A DNA stretch of 64,000 nucleotides from Rubrobacter marinus (GCF_011492965.1 NZ_CP045121.1:2046001-2110000); one strand, 5' to 3'. Counted from the stretch's first letter, positions 1 through 11,560 are shown. The notes: generated by a model from the sequence alone, not told the origin. Numbers and translations are program-made.

Positions 1-248
1 ACCTGGAGACGGGCAAGATCGAGATCACGAGCCAGAACCACGGCTTCGCGGTCGTCGGGGAGAAGCTCCCCGAGGGCGTCGAGCTCACGCACCAGAACCT
101 CTACGACGGCACGGTCGAGGGCCTGAAGAGCTCCTCGCTCCGCGCCTGGAGCGTCCAGTACCACCCCGAATCGAGCCCCGGGCCCCACGACTCGGGCTAC
201 CTCTTCGACGATTTCGTCGAGGTGGCCTCCGGCGCCCGGGCGCTCTAG
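1..248 (+). CDS. carA: Carbamoyl phosphate synthase small subunit, C-terminal end (partial)
   Basis: The frame opens at base 3 and runs 81 residues to a TAG at 246-248; the start lies outside the window. CarA is the glutaminase subunit that feeds ammonia to CarB for carbamoyl phosphate (pyrimidines and arginine). The piece carries the class I amidotransferase end: a QNHGFAV segment and WSVQYHPE, whose His and Glu complete the catalytic triad. The nucleophilic Cys lies upstream of the window. carB starts 12 bases later, so the two are surely co-transcribed. No break is seen in this part. Confidence 0.95.
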   Translation, partial: LETGKIEITSQNHGFAVVGEKLPEGVELTHQNLYDGTVEGLKSSSLRAWSVQYHPESSPGPHDSGYLFDDFVEVASGARAL

Positions 249-260
249 AGGAGACCTTTC

Positions 261-3200
261 TTGCCGCGCCGCAACGACCTTTCGAGCATCCTCATCATCG
301 GCTCCGGCCCGATAGTCATCGGCCAGGCCGCCGAGTTCGACTACTCGGGAACTCAGGCCTGCCGGGCCCTGCGCGACGAGGGCTACCGCGTCATCCTCGT
401 CAACTCCAACCCCGCCACGATCATGACCGACCCCGAGCTCGCGGACGTGACCTACGTCGAGCCCCTCACGGTCGAGACGGTGGCGGAGATCCTGCGCCGC
501 GAGCGCCCCGACGCCCTGCTCCCGACCCTCGGCGGCCAGACGGCCCTGAACCTCGCCATCGAGCTGCACGAGGCGGGCGTCCTCGAAGACCTCGGGGTCG
601 AGCTCCTCGGCGCCTCGGTCCCCTCGATCCAGATGGCCGAGGACCGCCAGCTTTTCCGAGAAGCGATGGACAGGATCGGCCTGAAGGTCCCCGAGAGCGA
701 GGTCGTGAGCCGCGTCGACGAGGCGCTGGAACTGGCCGCGCGCATCGGGTACCCCCTGATCCTGCGCCCCAGCTTCACCCTCGGCGGCAAGGGCGGCGCC
801 ACCGTCCACGACGCCGAGGAGCTGCGCACCGCCGTCGACGACGCCCTGGACGCCAGCCCCGTCCGCAGCGTCCTCGTGGAGCGCAGCGTCGCGGGCTGGA
901 AGGAGTTCGAGCTCGAGGTCATGCGAGACGTCGTCGACAACGTCGTCGTCGTCTGCTCCATCGAGAACATCGATCCCATGGGCGTCCACACCGGCGACTC
1001 CATCACCGTCGCCCCCGCCCAGACCCTCTCCGACCGCCAGTACCAGACGCTGCGCGACGCATCTTTACGCATAATACGTGAGATTGGGGTTTCGACGGGG
1101 GGTTCGAACATACAGTTCGCGGTCGACCCCGACGCGGACGACTTCTACGTGATCGAGATGAACCCGCGGGTATCGAGGAGCAGCGCGCTGGCGAGCAAGG
1201 CGACGGGTTTCCCGATCGCGAAGATAGCGGCGAAGCTCGCGGTGGGTTACTCGCTGGACGAGATCCCGAACGACATCACCCGCGCGACCCCGGCCTCCTT
1301 CGAGCCGGCGCTGGACTACGTGGTCACCAAGATCCCGCGGTTCGCCTTCGAGAAGTTCCCGGCGGCGGCGCCGCGCCTCTCCACGAAGATGCACAGCGTC
1401 GGCGAGGTCATGGCCATCGGCCGGACGTTCACGGAGAGCCTTCTGAAGGCTATGGTTTCGCTGGAGGTAGAGCCCCAGGACATAAAGGCCAGCCTCGACG
1501 AGCCGAACCCGTACAGGATCTTCGCCGTCTTCGACGCCTTGCGGGCGGGGTCGGATATACCCGAGATCTGCGACAAGACGAAGATCGACCCGTTCTTTAT
1601 CGCCTCCATAGCCAGGATCGTCGCGGCCGAGGGCTCCGTCTCGGAGACGCTCTCGGCGGAAGAGCTCATGGAGCTCAAGCGGACCGGCCTCCCGGACGAG
1701 GCGATAGCCACAGCGGCGGGCACGTCGACCGAGGTGATACGGGGCGTCCGCAGGGCTCTCGGCGTCCGACCGACCTACAAGTCCGTCGACACCTGCGCCG
1801 GGGAGTTCCCCGCCCGCACGCCCTACTTCTACTCGACCTACGAGGTCGAGGACGAGGTCGTCCGGGGCGAGAACCCGTCCGTGGTCGTCCTCGGGAGCGG
1901 CCCGAACCGCATCGGGCAGGGCATCGAGTTCGACTACGCCTGCGTGCACGCGAGCTACGCGCTGGTCGAGGCCGGCTACGACGCGGTGATGGTCAACTCA
2001 AACCCCGAGACCGTCTCGACGGACTACGACACCTCGACGAGGCTCTACTTCGAGCCGCTGACCGCCGAGCACGTCCTGGAGGTCGTACGGCGCGAAAGGC
2101 CGGAGGGCGTGGTGCTCCAATTCGGCGGCCAGAGCCCCCTGAAGCTCGCCGACGAGCTCGAAAAGAACGGCGTCAAGATCCTCGGCACCACCCCCGACGC
2201 CATCGACCTCGCCGAGGACCGCTCCCGCTTCGGGGCGCTCCTCGAAGAGCTCGGCATCCCGCATCCACGGTTCGGGACGGCATCCTCGGCCGAGGAGGCG
2301 AGGACCGTCGCCCACGAGCTCGGCTATCCCGTGGTCGTGCGGCCATCTTACGTCCTCGGGGGGCGCAGGATGGAGATCGTCTACGACGACACGGATCTCG
2401 ACCTGTATTTGAGGTCCAGCGTGAGCACGGACCCGGAGCACCCGATCCTCATCGACAAGTTCATGGAGGACTACATGGAGGTCGACGTGGACGCCGTCTC
2501 CGACGGGAGGACGTCTACGTCGGCGGGATCATGGAGCACGTCGAGGAGGCGGGGTTCACTCCGGCGACTCGAGCTGCGTGACCCCCCGATCTCGCTGCAC
2601 AGGGCGCTCCTCGAGCGCATCGAGGACTACACGCGCCGCCTCGCCCTCTCGGTCGGGGTGGTCGGGCTGATGAACATACAGTTCGTCGTCCGGGGCGAGG
2701 ACGTCATGGTGATCGAGTGCAACCCTCGCGCCTCCCGGACGGTGCCGTTCGTCTCCAAGGCGACCGGGGTGCCCCTCGCGAAGGTGGCGACGCGCGTCCT
2801 CGTCGGCGAGAAGCTGCGGGATATGAGCCTCGGGTCGCACACGAACGGCCGCTTCAGCGTCAAGGCGCCGGTCTTCCCGTTCGACCGCTTCGCGGGCGTC
2901 GACCCCCTGCTCGGCCCCGAGATGCGCTCGACCGGCGAGGCGATGGGGATAGATCCGACCTTCGGCGGCGCCTTCGCCAAGGCGCTGACGGCGGCGGGCC
3001 AGACCCTCCCCGCGAGCGGCCGGGTCTACATCTCGGTCGCCAACCGCGACAAGCGCACCGTCGTCCTCATAGCGCGGGCGTTCGCCGACCTCGGGTTCGA
3101 GCTCTTGGGTAGCGAAGGCACGGCCGAGGTTCTGAGCAACAACGGCCTCAGAGTGTCCGTCGTCCCGAAGATAGGGGTCGGCGAGGACGACGTGCTCGGG

Positions 3201-3422
3201 CTCATAGAGCGGGACGGGGTCGACCTGATCGTCAACACCCCGTGGGGCCGGGGTGCGAGGACGGACGGCTACCAGATCCGTCGCAAAGCCCTCATGCACG
3301 GTGTCCCCTGCATAACGACGCTCGCCGGAGCGGCGGCGGCGGTACAGGGCATAGAGTCGAAGATAAGGGGCGGCCTCGGGCGCGTAAACTCCCTCCAGAG
3401 CCTCTACGCCGCGAGGGCCTGA
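261..3422 (+). CDS. carB: Carbamoyl phosphate synthase large subunit
   Basis: The 1053-residue product is close to the usual ~1070 and makes carbamoyl phosphate from bicarbonate, ammonia and two ATP. Two ATP-grasp halves are visible: the first has [11 protein letters not shown] near residue 168, the second [13 protein letters not shown] near 693. An MGS-like regulatory domain (usual site of UMP control) starts near 930. The TTG start at 261 follows an AGGAGA ribosome site. Residues about 749-776 are scrambled: the expected [15 protein letters not shown] then [11 protein letters not shown] sequence lies in the next frame. This implies three single-base losses, at the G runs near 2507 and 2554 and the C run 2582-2587, that together restore frame. 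Probably intact in the organism. Confidence 0.95.
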   Translation: MPRRNDLSSILIIGSGPIVIGQAAEFDYSGTQACRALRDEGYRVILVNSNPATIMTDPELADVTYVEPLTVETVAEILRRERPDALLPTLGGQTALNLAIELHEAGVLEDLGVELLGASVPSIQMAEDRQLFREAMDRIGLKVPESEVVSRVDEALELAARIGYPLILRPSFTLGGKGGATVHDAEELRTAVDDALDASPVRSVLVERSVAGWKEFELEVMRDVVDNVVVVCSIENIDPMGVHTGDSITVAPAQTLSDRQYQTLRDASLRIIREIGVSTGGSNIQFAVDPDADDFYVIEMNPRVSRSSALASKATGFPIAKIAAKLAVGYSLDEIPNDITRATPASFEPALDYVVTKIPRFAFEKFPAAAPRLSTKMHSVGEVMAIGRTFTESLLKAMVSLEVEPQDIKASLDEPNPYRIFAVFDALRAGSDIPEICDKTKIDPFFIASIARIVAAEGSVSETLSAEELMELKRTGLPDEAIATAAGTSTEVIRGVRRALGVRPTYKSVDTCAGEFPARTPYFYSTYEVEDEVVRGENPSVVVLGSGPNRIGQGIEFDYACVHASYALVEAGYDAVMVNSNPETVSTDYDTSTRLYFEPLTAEHVLEVVRRERPEGVVLQFGGQSPLKLADELEKNGVKILGTTPDAIDLAEDRSRFGALLEELGIPHPRFGTASSAEEARTVAHELGYPVVVRPSYVLGGRRMEIVYDDTDLDLYLRSSVSTDPEHPILIDKFMEDYMEVDVDAVSDGRTSTSAGSWSTSRRRGSLRRLELRDPPISLHRALLERIEDYTRRLALSVGVVGLMNIQFVVRGEDVMVIECNPRASRTVPFVSKATGVPLAKVATRVLVGEKLRDMSLGSHTNGRFSVKAPVFPFDRFAGVDPLLGPEMRSTGEAMGIDPTFGGAFAKALTAAGQTLPASGRVYISVANRDKRTVVLIARAFADLGFELLGSEGTAEVLSNNGLRVSVVPKIGVGEDDVLGLIERDGVDLIVNTPWGRGARTDGYQIRRKALMHGVPCITTLAGAAAAVQGIESKIRGGLGRVNSLQSLYAARA

Positions 3423-3429
3423 CCCTCCG

Positions 3430-4180
3430 TTGAAGCTCCACCCCGTCGAGGTGCTTAGCAGGGAGGAGCACGGCCGCCACGTCCTCCTTCGCTACGGGTG
3501 GACGGGCGCCGCTCCGCAGCCCGGCCAGTTCGTCATGGCCCGCCCCGGGCGGCACGCGGGCCTCGACCCCTTCCTCCCCCGGCCCCTCTTCGCTCATGAC
3601 CACGACGGCGAGGTCGCGAGCCTGCTCTTCGAGGTCCGCGGACGCGGCACCGCCCTCCTCGCCGAAGAGGACGCGGGACTCCTCGTCAGCGCGCCGCTCG
3701 GGCACGGTTTCGCCGTTCGAAGCGGCGGACCCGTTGCCCTGATCGGCGGGGCGTCTGGGTCTCGCCCTTGAAGCTTCTCTCCCGGCGGCTGGAGGACTCG
3801 GGGATCGAGCACGACGTCTACCTGGAGGTTCCGGGGATGCCCGGAGGCCTACGCCAGCTTCCTGCGCTCCCGCTACGAGGGCGCGACGCTCGTCGAGACG
3901 GGGGGGCCGGGGACCCCTCGCGGGCGGTCCTCGACCGGGTCGGAGACCTCTCTCGCTACGCCGCGCTCTACGCGAGCGGGACGGCGGAGACCCTCGGCGC
4001 GACGAAGCGCGCGGCCGTCGACGGGGTGGTCCCCGCCCAGCTCGCCCTCCGGGAGAGGATGGCCTGCGCCAACGGCTCCTGTTACGGTTGCGCCGTCCCG
4101 TGTGGGAGGCGGGGGAGAAGACGTACCAGAGGACCTGCGTGGAGGGCCCGGTCTTCGAGGCGGAGGCGCTGGCGTGGTAG
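3430..4180 (+). CDS. pyrK: Dihydroorotate dehydrogenase electron-transfer subunit (frameshifted)
   Basis: PyrK is the FAD/[2Fe-2S] subunit that passes electrons from PyrD to NAD. The TTG at 3430 starts a ferredoxin-reductase-like FAD domain (PGQFVMARPG, LPRPLFAHD). The frame then breaks near 3750, where one G is missing from the run before GVWVSPLKLL. It breaks twice more around 3845-3905, and near 4101. The carboxy end carries the iron-sulfur signature MACANGSCYGCAVP and a later Cys (RTCVEGP), giving four Cys ligands. It sits 7 bases after carB and before pyrD, the usual type 1B pair. The breaks look like sequencing losses, since every conserved segment survives in some frame. Confidence 0.85.
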
Positions 4181-4200
4181 CCGGATCCGGGGACACGGTG

Positions 4201-5080
4201 ATGGCGGGAGCCCTCGCCGTCGAGCTCTGCGGCATACCCCTGCGGACCCCCCTGATCCCCGCCGCCGGCACCCTCGGCAAGGAGGCGCTCGACGGCTCTG
4301 AGGAGGTCTACGGGGCGATGCTCCCGAAGACCGTCACGCCGGGGCCGCGCGCGGGCAACCCGCCGCCGCGCCTCGCGGAGGCGCCGTCCGGCATGATCAA
4401 CTCCATCGGACTCCAGAACCCCGGCCTCGACGCCTTCCTCAAAGACCTCGACGCCTTCCACGCGGTCGGCCTCCCGCTCTTCGTCTCCGTCGCGGGCGAC
4501 ACGGTCGCCGAGTTCGCCTCGACGTGCGGGGCGCTGGCCTCCGACGGCCGCGTCTCGGCCGTCGAGCTCAACCTCTCCTGCCCGAACGTCGAGCACGGCG
4601 GCGGGACCTTCTGCGCCGGCCCCTCGACCGTCGGGGAGGTCGTGGCGGCCTCGAGGGAGGCGCTGGGCGGGGCGAAGCCGCTGCTCGTGAAGCTGGCGAA
4701 CGACGGCGTGACATCCAACGCGGTGGCGGCGGAGGACGCGGGCGCGGACGCCGTCACGGTCATAAACACCCTCCCGCGCTCGTCGTGGACGCGGGGGAGA
4801 GGCGCGTCTTCCTGCGCGGGGGCTCTCGGGCCGGCGATCAAACCCGTCGCGCTCCGGGCGGTCTACGAGGTCTCGCGGGCCGTGAGGATCCCCGTCGTCG
4901 GCTGCGGGGGGTGACGAGCGGCACCGACGTCGCCGAGTTCATGCTCGCGGGGGCGACGGCGGTGCAGGTCGGGGCGGGCGGCTTCGTGCGGGAGCCCGGG
5001 CGATGCTCGCCGAGTTCGAGGAGTACCTGCGCGACGGCGGGTTGCTCGCCAGGGAGCTCCCCCTGGCCATCGGAACTTGA
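4201..5080 (+). CDS. pyrD: Dihydroorotate dehydrogenase, class 1B catalytic subunit (frameshifted)
   Basis: PyrD oxidises dihydroorotate to orotate using FMN and partners with PyrK. Recognisable segments are the N-terminal PLIPAAGTLGKE, NSIGLQNPG, the active-site region ELNLSCPNVEHGG (the catalytic Cys of this class follows shortly after), VKLANDG, VINTL and, in another frame, GGVTSGTDVAEFMLAGATAVQVG, which forms the FMN phosphate site. The frame breaks near 4777, 4815-4826, 4910 and 4995, each at a G/C run. ATG 4201 and GTG 4198 are both in frame. The gene ends at TGA 5078-5080, just upstream of the mihF promoter. Confidence 0.85.
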
Positions 5081-5090
5081 AGGGTTACGC

Positions 5091-5099
5091 TGGTATAAT
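5091..5099 (+). promoter_or_regulatory. Extended -10 promoter for mihF
   Basis: TGGTATAAT is a perfect extended -10 (TGn plus consensus TATAAT), standing out in this GC-rich DNA. No convincing -35 is seen, as is usual for extended -10 promoters. The hexamer ends 9 bases before the mihF ATG at 5109 and no ribosome site lies between, so the transcript is probably leaderless or nearly so. Confidence 0.75.
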
Positions 5100-5108
5100 T
5101 TCGGGTCG

Positions 5109-5435
5109 ATGCTGAGGCGCGCACCAGAGAGAACTTCGCAGGAACGCCGCAGCGCGTTGGAGGAGGCCAACCGGATCCGGTTCGCCCGCGCCGACGCGAA
5201 GCGAGAGCTCAAGAGCGGAGGAAGAAACATCTACGGCCTGCTCATGGACCCTTCCGAGGAGCTCAAGGGCGCCAAGGTCGAGGAGATGCTCCTCGCCGTC
5301 CGCGGGATGGGGCGGGTAAAGGTCACCAGGATTCTTCGCGAGGCGGGTGTGAGCCGGTCGAAGACCCTCGTCGGCCTCACGCACGGCCAGCGCGACCGCC
5401 TGCTCGAGGCTCTGGGTTGCGACGAGGACGCCTGA
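5109..5435 (+). CDS. mihF: Integration host factor, actinobacterial type
   Basis: The 108-residue protein belongs to the actinobacterial IHF (mIHF) family, a nucleoid protein with a helix-two-turn-helix DNA-binding fold unrelated to enterobacterial IHF. Visible signs are the basic N-terminal segment, VEEMLLAVRGMGRVKVTRIL and VGLTHGQRDRLLEAL, plus the conserved position directly upstream of gmk and rpoZ. It has its own extended -10 promoter, and I chose ATG 5109 because it follows that promoter by only nine bases. Its end overlaps gmk by 19 bases. Confidence 0.9.
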   Translation: MLRRAPERTSQERRSALEEANRIRFARADAKRELKSGGRNIYGLLMDPSEELKGAKVEEMLLAVRGMGRVKVTRILREAGVSRSKTLVGLTHGQRDRLLEALGCDEDA

Positions 5436-5983
5436 TCGTCGTCTCCGGGCCCTCCGGAGCAGGCAAATCCACCCTTATCCGCCAGGCCCTCTCGGAGGTC
5501 CCCGAGCTGGCCTACTCGGTCTCCGCGACCACCCGCAAGCCCCGCGAGGGCGAGGTCGACGGCCGCGACTACCTCTTCATATCGCGCGAGGAGTTCGAGC
5601 GCTGGATCGAGGAGGGCAGGTTCCTGGAGTGGGCCGAGTACTCGGGCAACCTCTACGGGACGCCGGAGGAGAAGGTCGAGGAGTTCCTCGACGAGGGGCG
5701 CTCGGTGATCCTGGAGATAGAGCTTCAGGGGGCGCGCAAGGTGCGCGAGAAGCGGCCGGACGCGGTGATGGTCTTTGTCAGGGCGCCGTCCCTTGAGGAG
5801 ACCCGGAAGCGCCTCGAGGGCCGGGCGACCGAGGACACCGAGGCGATGGAGCTGCGCATGGCGACGGCCCTCGGCGAGGTTGCGGCCATGGACGAGTTCG
5901 ACCGCGAGGTCGTCAACGGGGACCGTGAGCGGGCGCGGGAAGATATGATCAGGACGATGAGAGAGATTATAGGAGGCAAGTGA
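5417..5983 (+). CDS. gmk: Guanylate kinase
   Basis: Phosphorylates GMP to GDP. The 188-residue product has the P-loop GPSGAGKS at residues 11-18, the GMP-binding SATTRKPREGEVDGRDY region, and LEIELQGARKV. Length is normal. The TTG start at 5417 lies inside the mihF 3' end, so translation is probably coupled. rpoZ begins two bases after its stop. Confidence 0.93.
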   Translation: MRRGRLIVVSGPSGAGKSTLIRQALSEVPELAYSVSATTRKPREGEVDGRDYLFISREEFERWIEEGRFLEWAEYSGNLYGTPEEKVEEFLDEGRSVILEIELQGARKVREKRPDAVMVFVRAPSLEETRKRLEGRATEDTEAMELRMATALGEVAAMDEFDREVVNGDRERAREDMIRTMREIIGGK

Positions 5984-5984
5984 G

Positions 5985-6371
5985 ATGCTGAACGAGCTGA
6001 AGATAGACAACCTTCTCGGCAAGGTCGACTCGCGCTACGGGCTCGTGCTCGCGGGCGCGCGCCGCGCGCGCCAGATCAACGAGTACACCGCGACCCTGGG
6101 GCTGAACGATTCGCTCGGCATCCCCGGTCCGCAGGTCCACACCCGCTCCCAGCACCCCCTGAGCATCGCCTTCGAGGAGCTCCGCTCCGGCAAGCTCGAG
6201 GTCGGCTTCAAGAAGTCCCAGGAGGAGCTGGAGCATGAGGTCGAGCAGGAGGTCGGGGCCGCCGGCGGCGACGCCTTCGGCGTGAACGCCGGGATCCCCG
6301 GTACGGGCCCGACGGTCGGCGAGCCGCAGGAGGACGGCGGCGACGACCCGGACGGCGAGGGCGCCGCTTAA
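5985..6371 (+). CDS. rpoZ: DNA-directed RNA polymerase omega subunit
   Basis: The 128-residue protein keeps the omega core at its N-terminus (DNLLGKVDSRYGLVLAGARRARQIN), which binds the beta-prime subunit and helps polymerase assembly. The C-terminal half is a long acidic, glycine-rich tail, longer than in enteric omega. An AGGAGG ribosome site sits at the gmk 3' end, seven bases upstream of ATG 5985. gmk-rpoZ-coaBC order is conserved across actinobacteria. Confidence 0.9.
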   Translation: MLNELKIDNLLGKVDSRYGLVLAGARRARQINEYTATLGLNDSLGIPGPQVHTRSQHPLSIAFEELRSGKLEVGFKKSQEELEHEVEQEVGAAGGDAFGVNAGIPGTGPTVGEPQEDGGDDPDGEGAA

Positions 6372-6396
6372 ACAGAACCCGGGCGCCCTCCCCGCC

Positions 6397-7492
6397 GTGA
6401 TCCTCCTCGTGGTCGGCCCGGGACCGGGCTCTCTCCGCGCCCCCGAGGTTGCCCGCGAGCTCTCCTCGGCCGGGCACGAGGTCGAGGTCTTTCTGGAGCC
6501 GCGCGCCCGGCTCTTCGCCGGTCCGGCGGCCTTCGCGACCGTGGCTCGCGTCGTCGGTGTGCCGACCGCCGCGCCCGAGGCCGCCGTCTTCGCCCCCGCG
6601 ACCGCCGCAACCCTGGCACGCCTCGCCCGGGCGTGGGGGCGCGGCCTCCCCTTCGACGTCGCTGCGGGCGTCCCGCGGTGGTCGCGCCCGAGCTCGACGA
6701 GGCCACCGCCGCGCACCCCGCCGTGCGGGAGAACCTGGCGCTGCTGGAGGCGGACGGCTTCCGCGTCTTCGGCGGCGCCGGCGGGGAGATGGCCTCGCCC
6801 GTGGGGTGGCCGGCGCCCTGCTGAACGCGATGGACGGGCCGCTCTCCGGCATGCGGGTCTTGATCACGGCCGGGGGACGCGGGAGCCCATCGACCGGGTG
6901 CGGGTCGTCAGCAACCGCTCGTCGGGGAAGATGGGGCGCGCCGTCGCCCGCGAGGCGTGGCGCCGCGGCGCCGGGGTGACGGTCGTCGCGGCGAACGTCG
7001 AGGGGGCCGAGCCGGGGTCACCTGGGTCCCGGTCGAGACCTACGCGGAGCTCGAGGAGGCGACCGTGCGCCTCGCGCCCGAGGCCGATGCCCTGATCATG
7101 GCGGCGGCCGTCTCGGACTTCACCCCGGCCGAGGTAGAGGAGGGGAAGATACGGCGCGGCGGGCGGAAGGAGTTGGAGCTCAGACTCGTCGCGACCGGCG
7201 ACATACTGCGGGCCGTTCGCGAGGGGAACCCGGAGCTCTTTATGGTAGGATTCGCCGCGACGCATGGGAACCCCGTGTCCGACGCCCGTGAGAAGCTGGG
7301 GCGAAAGGGTGTGGACCTCGTGGTGGGGAACGACGTTTCGCTCGCGGGGGCCGGGTTCGGCTCCGACGACAACGAGGTATACATCGTCGGCCCCGAAGGC
7401 GAGCAGTTCGTACCCCGGGCGTCCAAGCGGGAGGTGGCCGGTCGGATACTGGACGCCCTCGCTGCCAACATAGGCGAGGAAAGGGCTGGTTG

Positions 7493-7493
<1 letters not shown>
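6397..7493 (+). CDS. coaBC: Phosphopantothenate-cysteine ligase with a degenerate CoaC half (frameshifted)
   Basis: The second half is a clear CoaB, which joins cysteine to phosphopantothenate in CoA synthesis: [40 protein letters not shown], and VGFAAT ... LVVGNDVS. The first ~148 residues match the CoaC flavoprotein only loosely ([24 protein letters not shown]). They lack the catalytic-His WAD segment, the PxMNxxMW motif (PELDEAT instead) and the active-site Cys (GEMASPVG instead of GELACG). The frame breaks near 6675, 6805, 6880 and 7015, all at G/C runs. The stop overlaps the metK start. CoaB is secure; decarboxylase activity is doubtful. Confidence 0.82.
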
Positions 7494-8737
<1,244 letters not shown>

Positions 8738-11033
8738 TTGACCGGGCCCACGACGACCTCCTCCCGCCGTCGGCGGGGCCCGGCGCGACGGGAAGCGGGA
8801 CGGGTAGCCAGGGTTAGCCTCCTGATCCCGTCCCACGCCCTCCCGCCCCTCGACTACCTCGTCCCCGAAGACCTCGCCGGCGAGGTCCGGGTCGGCACGG
8901 CCGTGACGGCCCCCCTCTCGGGCTACGCCCGCCTCGGCATCGTGGTCGGTCTCGAACGCCAGGGGGAGAACCGGACGCTCGAGGAGGTCCGAACGGTCGT
9001 CCCGTCGCTCTCCCTGCGCCCGGCCGTGGTGAGGCTCTGCGGCTGGGCCGCGATGGCCTCGGCCCAGCCGCTCCCGGCCGTCCTCCAGGCGGCACTCCCG
9101 CCCGGGGTCAAGCTCGCCTACGAGGTGCTGCGTCCTGCCCGGGACTGGCCCTGGAGGGCGGGGGATTCGGTCACGCGGACGGAGCTGCGCCGTACCCTCG
9201 GGGCACCAGCCTCCAGAGCGGCGGAGGTGGAGGGCAGGATCTCCCTCTCCCCGATCCACCCGCGGCGGCGGACCGTGGAGTGGGCCGTGCCTTCGGGGGA
9301 AGCGGGCACCGAGCCCCCGACCCGGGCGACCCGTCAGCGGGAGCTTCTCCGGGTTCTGGAGGAGCAACCCGGCGGCCTGCCCGTCCGGGAGCTTCTCCGG
9401 ATGACCGGCGCCGGGCGCGCCACCTTGAACCAGCTCGTCCGGCGCGGCGCGGTTCGGGTAGAGGAGAGGCCGGACGCAGCCCCGATCTCCTACACGCGCG
9501 GCTCGGGGATCGACCTCGACGGGTACCTCGGGGGCGCGAGGCGGGCGCTCGACGGGGGAGGGGCGTGGGTGTGGCGCGCGCCCACGGGCGAGGGGGCCAT
9601 GGCGGCCGCCGCGATCTCGCGCCTCGCGGCCCGGCGCGGAGGGCAGACCCTGGTGCTCGCGCCGGACGTCGGGTGCGTCGAGAAGCTCGCGCGGGATCTC
9701 GTGCGCCTGCTCCCGGCCGGGCTGACGGTCTCCCCCTACCACGGCTCCCTCGGGCGCGAGCGCGCCACGGCGTACGAGGCGGCGCGCAGCGGCGAGGTCG
9801 ACGTCCTCGTCGGCACGCGGACGGCGGCGCTCGTGCCGCTGGCCTCCCTCGGAGCGATCTGCGTGGTCGACGAGCCGAACGAGGACCACCGGGCCTCGGC
9901 GGACCACAAGGGGCTCCACGTCCACGCCCGCGAGCTCGCCATGGCGCGCGCCCGGATCGAGAACGCCGCCGCGATCTTCCTCTCCCCGACCCCCTCGCTC
10001 AGGCTCTACGCGCCGGAGAGCGGGACGCGCCGTCTGCCGCCCCGACCGCCGGCTCGCTGGCCCTCGATCGGCGTCGTCGACACGCGCGGAACGGGCGCCG
10101 CGCTGAGCTCGTCCCTCGTCGCCGCCTGCCGCGAGACCGTCGGGTCGGGGGGCGGGTAGGCGTCGTGGTCGGCAGGCGCGGCCTCGCCACCAGCGTCTCC
10201 TGCGGCCGGTGCGGGCACGTCCTGCTCTGTCCCTCTTGCGAGCGTCCGCTCGCCCCGCATGGCGGGGGGCCGCGAGCGCCGCCTCGAAGAACGGCTCGCC
10301 GAGCGGCGCCCTGGTCTGCGGGGGTGCGGGCTGCGGGAGGGGACCCCGGGCTCTTGCCCGGCCTGCGGGACCGCGCGTCTCATGGCCGTCGGCCTCGCCG
10401 CGGAGGGGGTGAGGGACGCCCTCGCGGACGAGCTCGGGGTGGTGGTTGGGCTGGCGTCGGTCGAGGATCGGGACGGCGGGGGGCGAGGGTCGTGGTGGGT
10501 ACGCCGCGGCTCGTCCTATGCGGGGCGTGGGAGACCGTGATCGTTCCGGAGGCGGACGCGTTCTTGTCGGGTTCGTTCTCTGCCGAGAAGGGCTTCAGGG
10601 TTCTGTACCGGGCGGCGGAGGCGAGCCGGACCAGGGTCCTCGCGCAGACGCGTACGCCGGAGCATCCCGCGCTTCTGGCGGCGCTCCGGGGCGACTACGA
10701 GTCCTTCGCGGAGAGGGAGCTTCCGAGGCGCCGGACTCTGGGCTATCCGCCGCACGGCCACATGGCGGAGATCTCGCTAAGCGGGCCCGAGGGCGAGGTG
10801 CGGCGTGCGGTAGAATCCAAGCTGCGGCCGGCCCTCGGGCCGGGGGTTACGGCGACGGACCCCATGCCGCTTGCGGCGTCCGGGCACGACGGGGGGCGTA
10901 CCGTGTGGCGGCTGCTCCTCCGGGGGCGCGCCCGCGCCGAGGTCGCGTCGGCCGCGGCGGTCGTAGCGAAGGCGGCGGCCGGGACCGGCGGCAAGCTCCG
11001 GGCGCGGATCGAGATGGACCCGAGGAGGTATGA
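8738..11033 (+). CDS. priA: Primosomal protein N' (PriA), helicase-motif-deficient type (frameshifted)
   Basis: PriA restarts stalled replication forks. The N-terminal 3'-DNA-binding domain (VSLLIPSHALPPLDYLVP), the winged-helix segment, the Cys-rich zinc region (SCGRCGH, CPSC, then CPACGTARLM in another frame) and the C-terminal GYPPHGHMAEISLSG are all present. Helicase motif I reads APTGEGAMA near residue 281 instead of GSGKT, and motif II reads VVDEPNEDH instead of DEEH. This matches the known actinobacterial form thought to lack helicase activity. The frame breaks near 10155, 10260-10320 and 10445-10500. The exact stop is uncertain; a TGA at 11031 fits if one C is missing near 11020. Confidence 0.82.
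11022..11029 (+). promoter_or_regulatory. Ribosome-binding site deciding the def start
   Basis: GAGGAGGT lies six bases before ATG 11036 but directly against ATG 11030. The spacing favours the second ATG (protein starting MAHEIRTFG). Confidence 0.6.
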
Positions 11034-11035
11034 AC

Positions 11036-11545
11036 ATGGCACACGAGATCAGGACGTTCGGCGACCCCGTGCTGAAGTCGAGGGCGACGCCGGTCAAGGA
11101 GTTCGACGATTCCTTGCAGAAGCTCGCCGAAGAGATGCTGAAGATCATGCGCGAGAACGACGGGGTCGGCCTGGCGGCGAACCAGATCGGCCGCCTCAAG
11201 CGCATCCTCGTCGCCGCGTACGAGGAGGAGAACGGGGAGACGGTGGAGTTCGCCGTCGTGAACCCGAAGATCGAGGAGCGCTCGGAGGAGACCGATAAGC
11301 TGGAGGAGGGCTGCCTCTCGCTGCCCGGCACGAGGGTGGACGTCGAGAGGCCGACGGCGGTGACGATCACGGGACAGAACCCGTCCGGCGAGCCCCTGCG
11401 GGTGGAGGCCGAGGGCCTCCTCGCGCGCATCTTCCAGCACGAGATCGACCACCTCGACGGCGTCCTCATCCTGGACCGCACCGACCGCGAGTCGCGCAAG
11501 CAGGCCATGCGCGAGATGCGCGAGCGCAACCTCGCCCGCGGCTAG
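11036..11545 (+). CDS. def: Peptide deformylase
   Basis: Removes the N-formyl group from new proteins; works with Fmt encoded next door. All three metal-site motifs are intact: GVGLAANQIG (residues 43-52), EEGCLSLPG with ligand Cys93, and HEIDH with His135, Glu136 and His139. The 169-residue length is normal. ATG 11036 was preferred to ATG 11030 because of ribosome-site spacing. Confidence 0.94.
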   Translation: MAHEIRTFGDPVLKSRATPVKEFDDSLQKLAEEMLKIMRENDGVGLAANQIGRLKRILVAAYEEENGETVEFAVVNPKIEERSEETDKLEEGCLSLPGTRVDVERPTAVTITGQNPSGEPLRVEAEGLLARIFQHEIDHLDGVLILDRTDRESRKQAMREMRERNLARG

Positions 11546-11560
11546 CGTCCCCGACGCCCC

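Noticed and set aside
2502-2590. Programmed frameshifting in carB
   Set aside because: Three separate shifts would be needed within 85 bases, and similar patterns occur in many genes; sequencing loss is simpler.
5077-5082. TTGAAG as the -35 of mihF
   Set aside because: Only 11 bases from the -10; the extended -10 alone explains the promoter.
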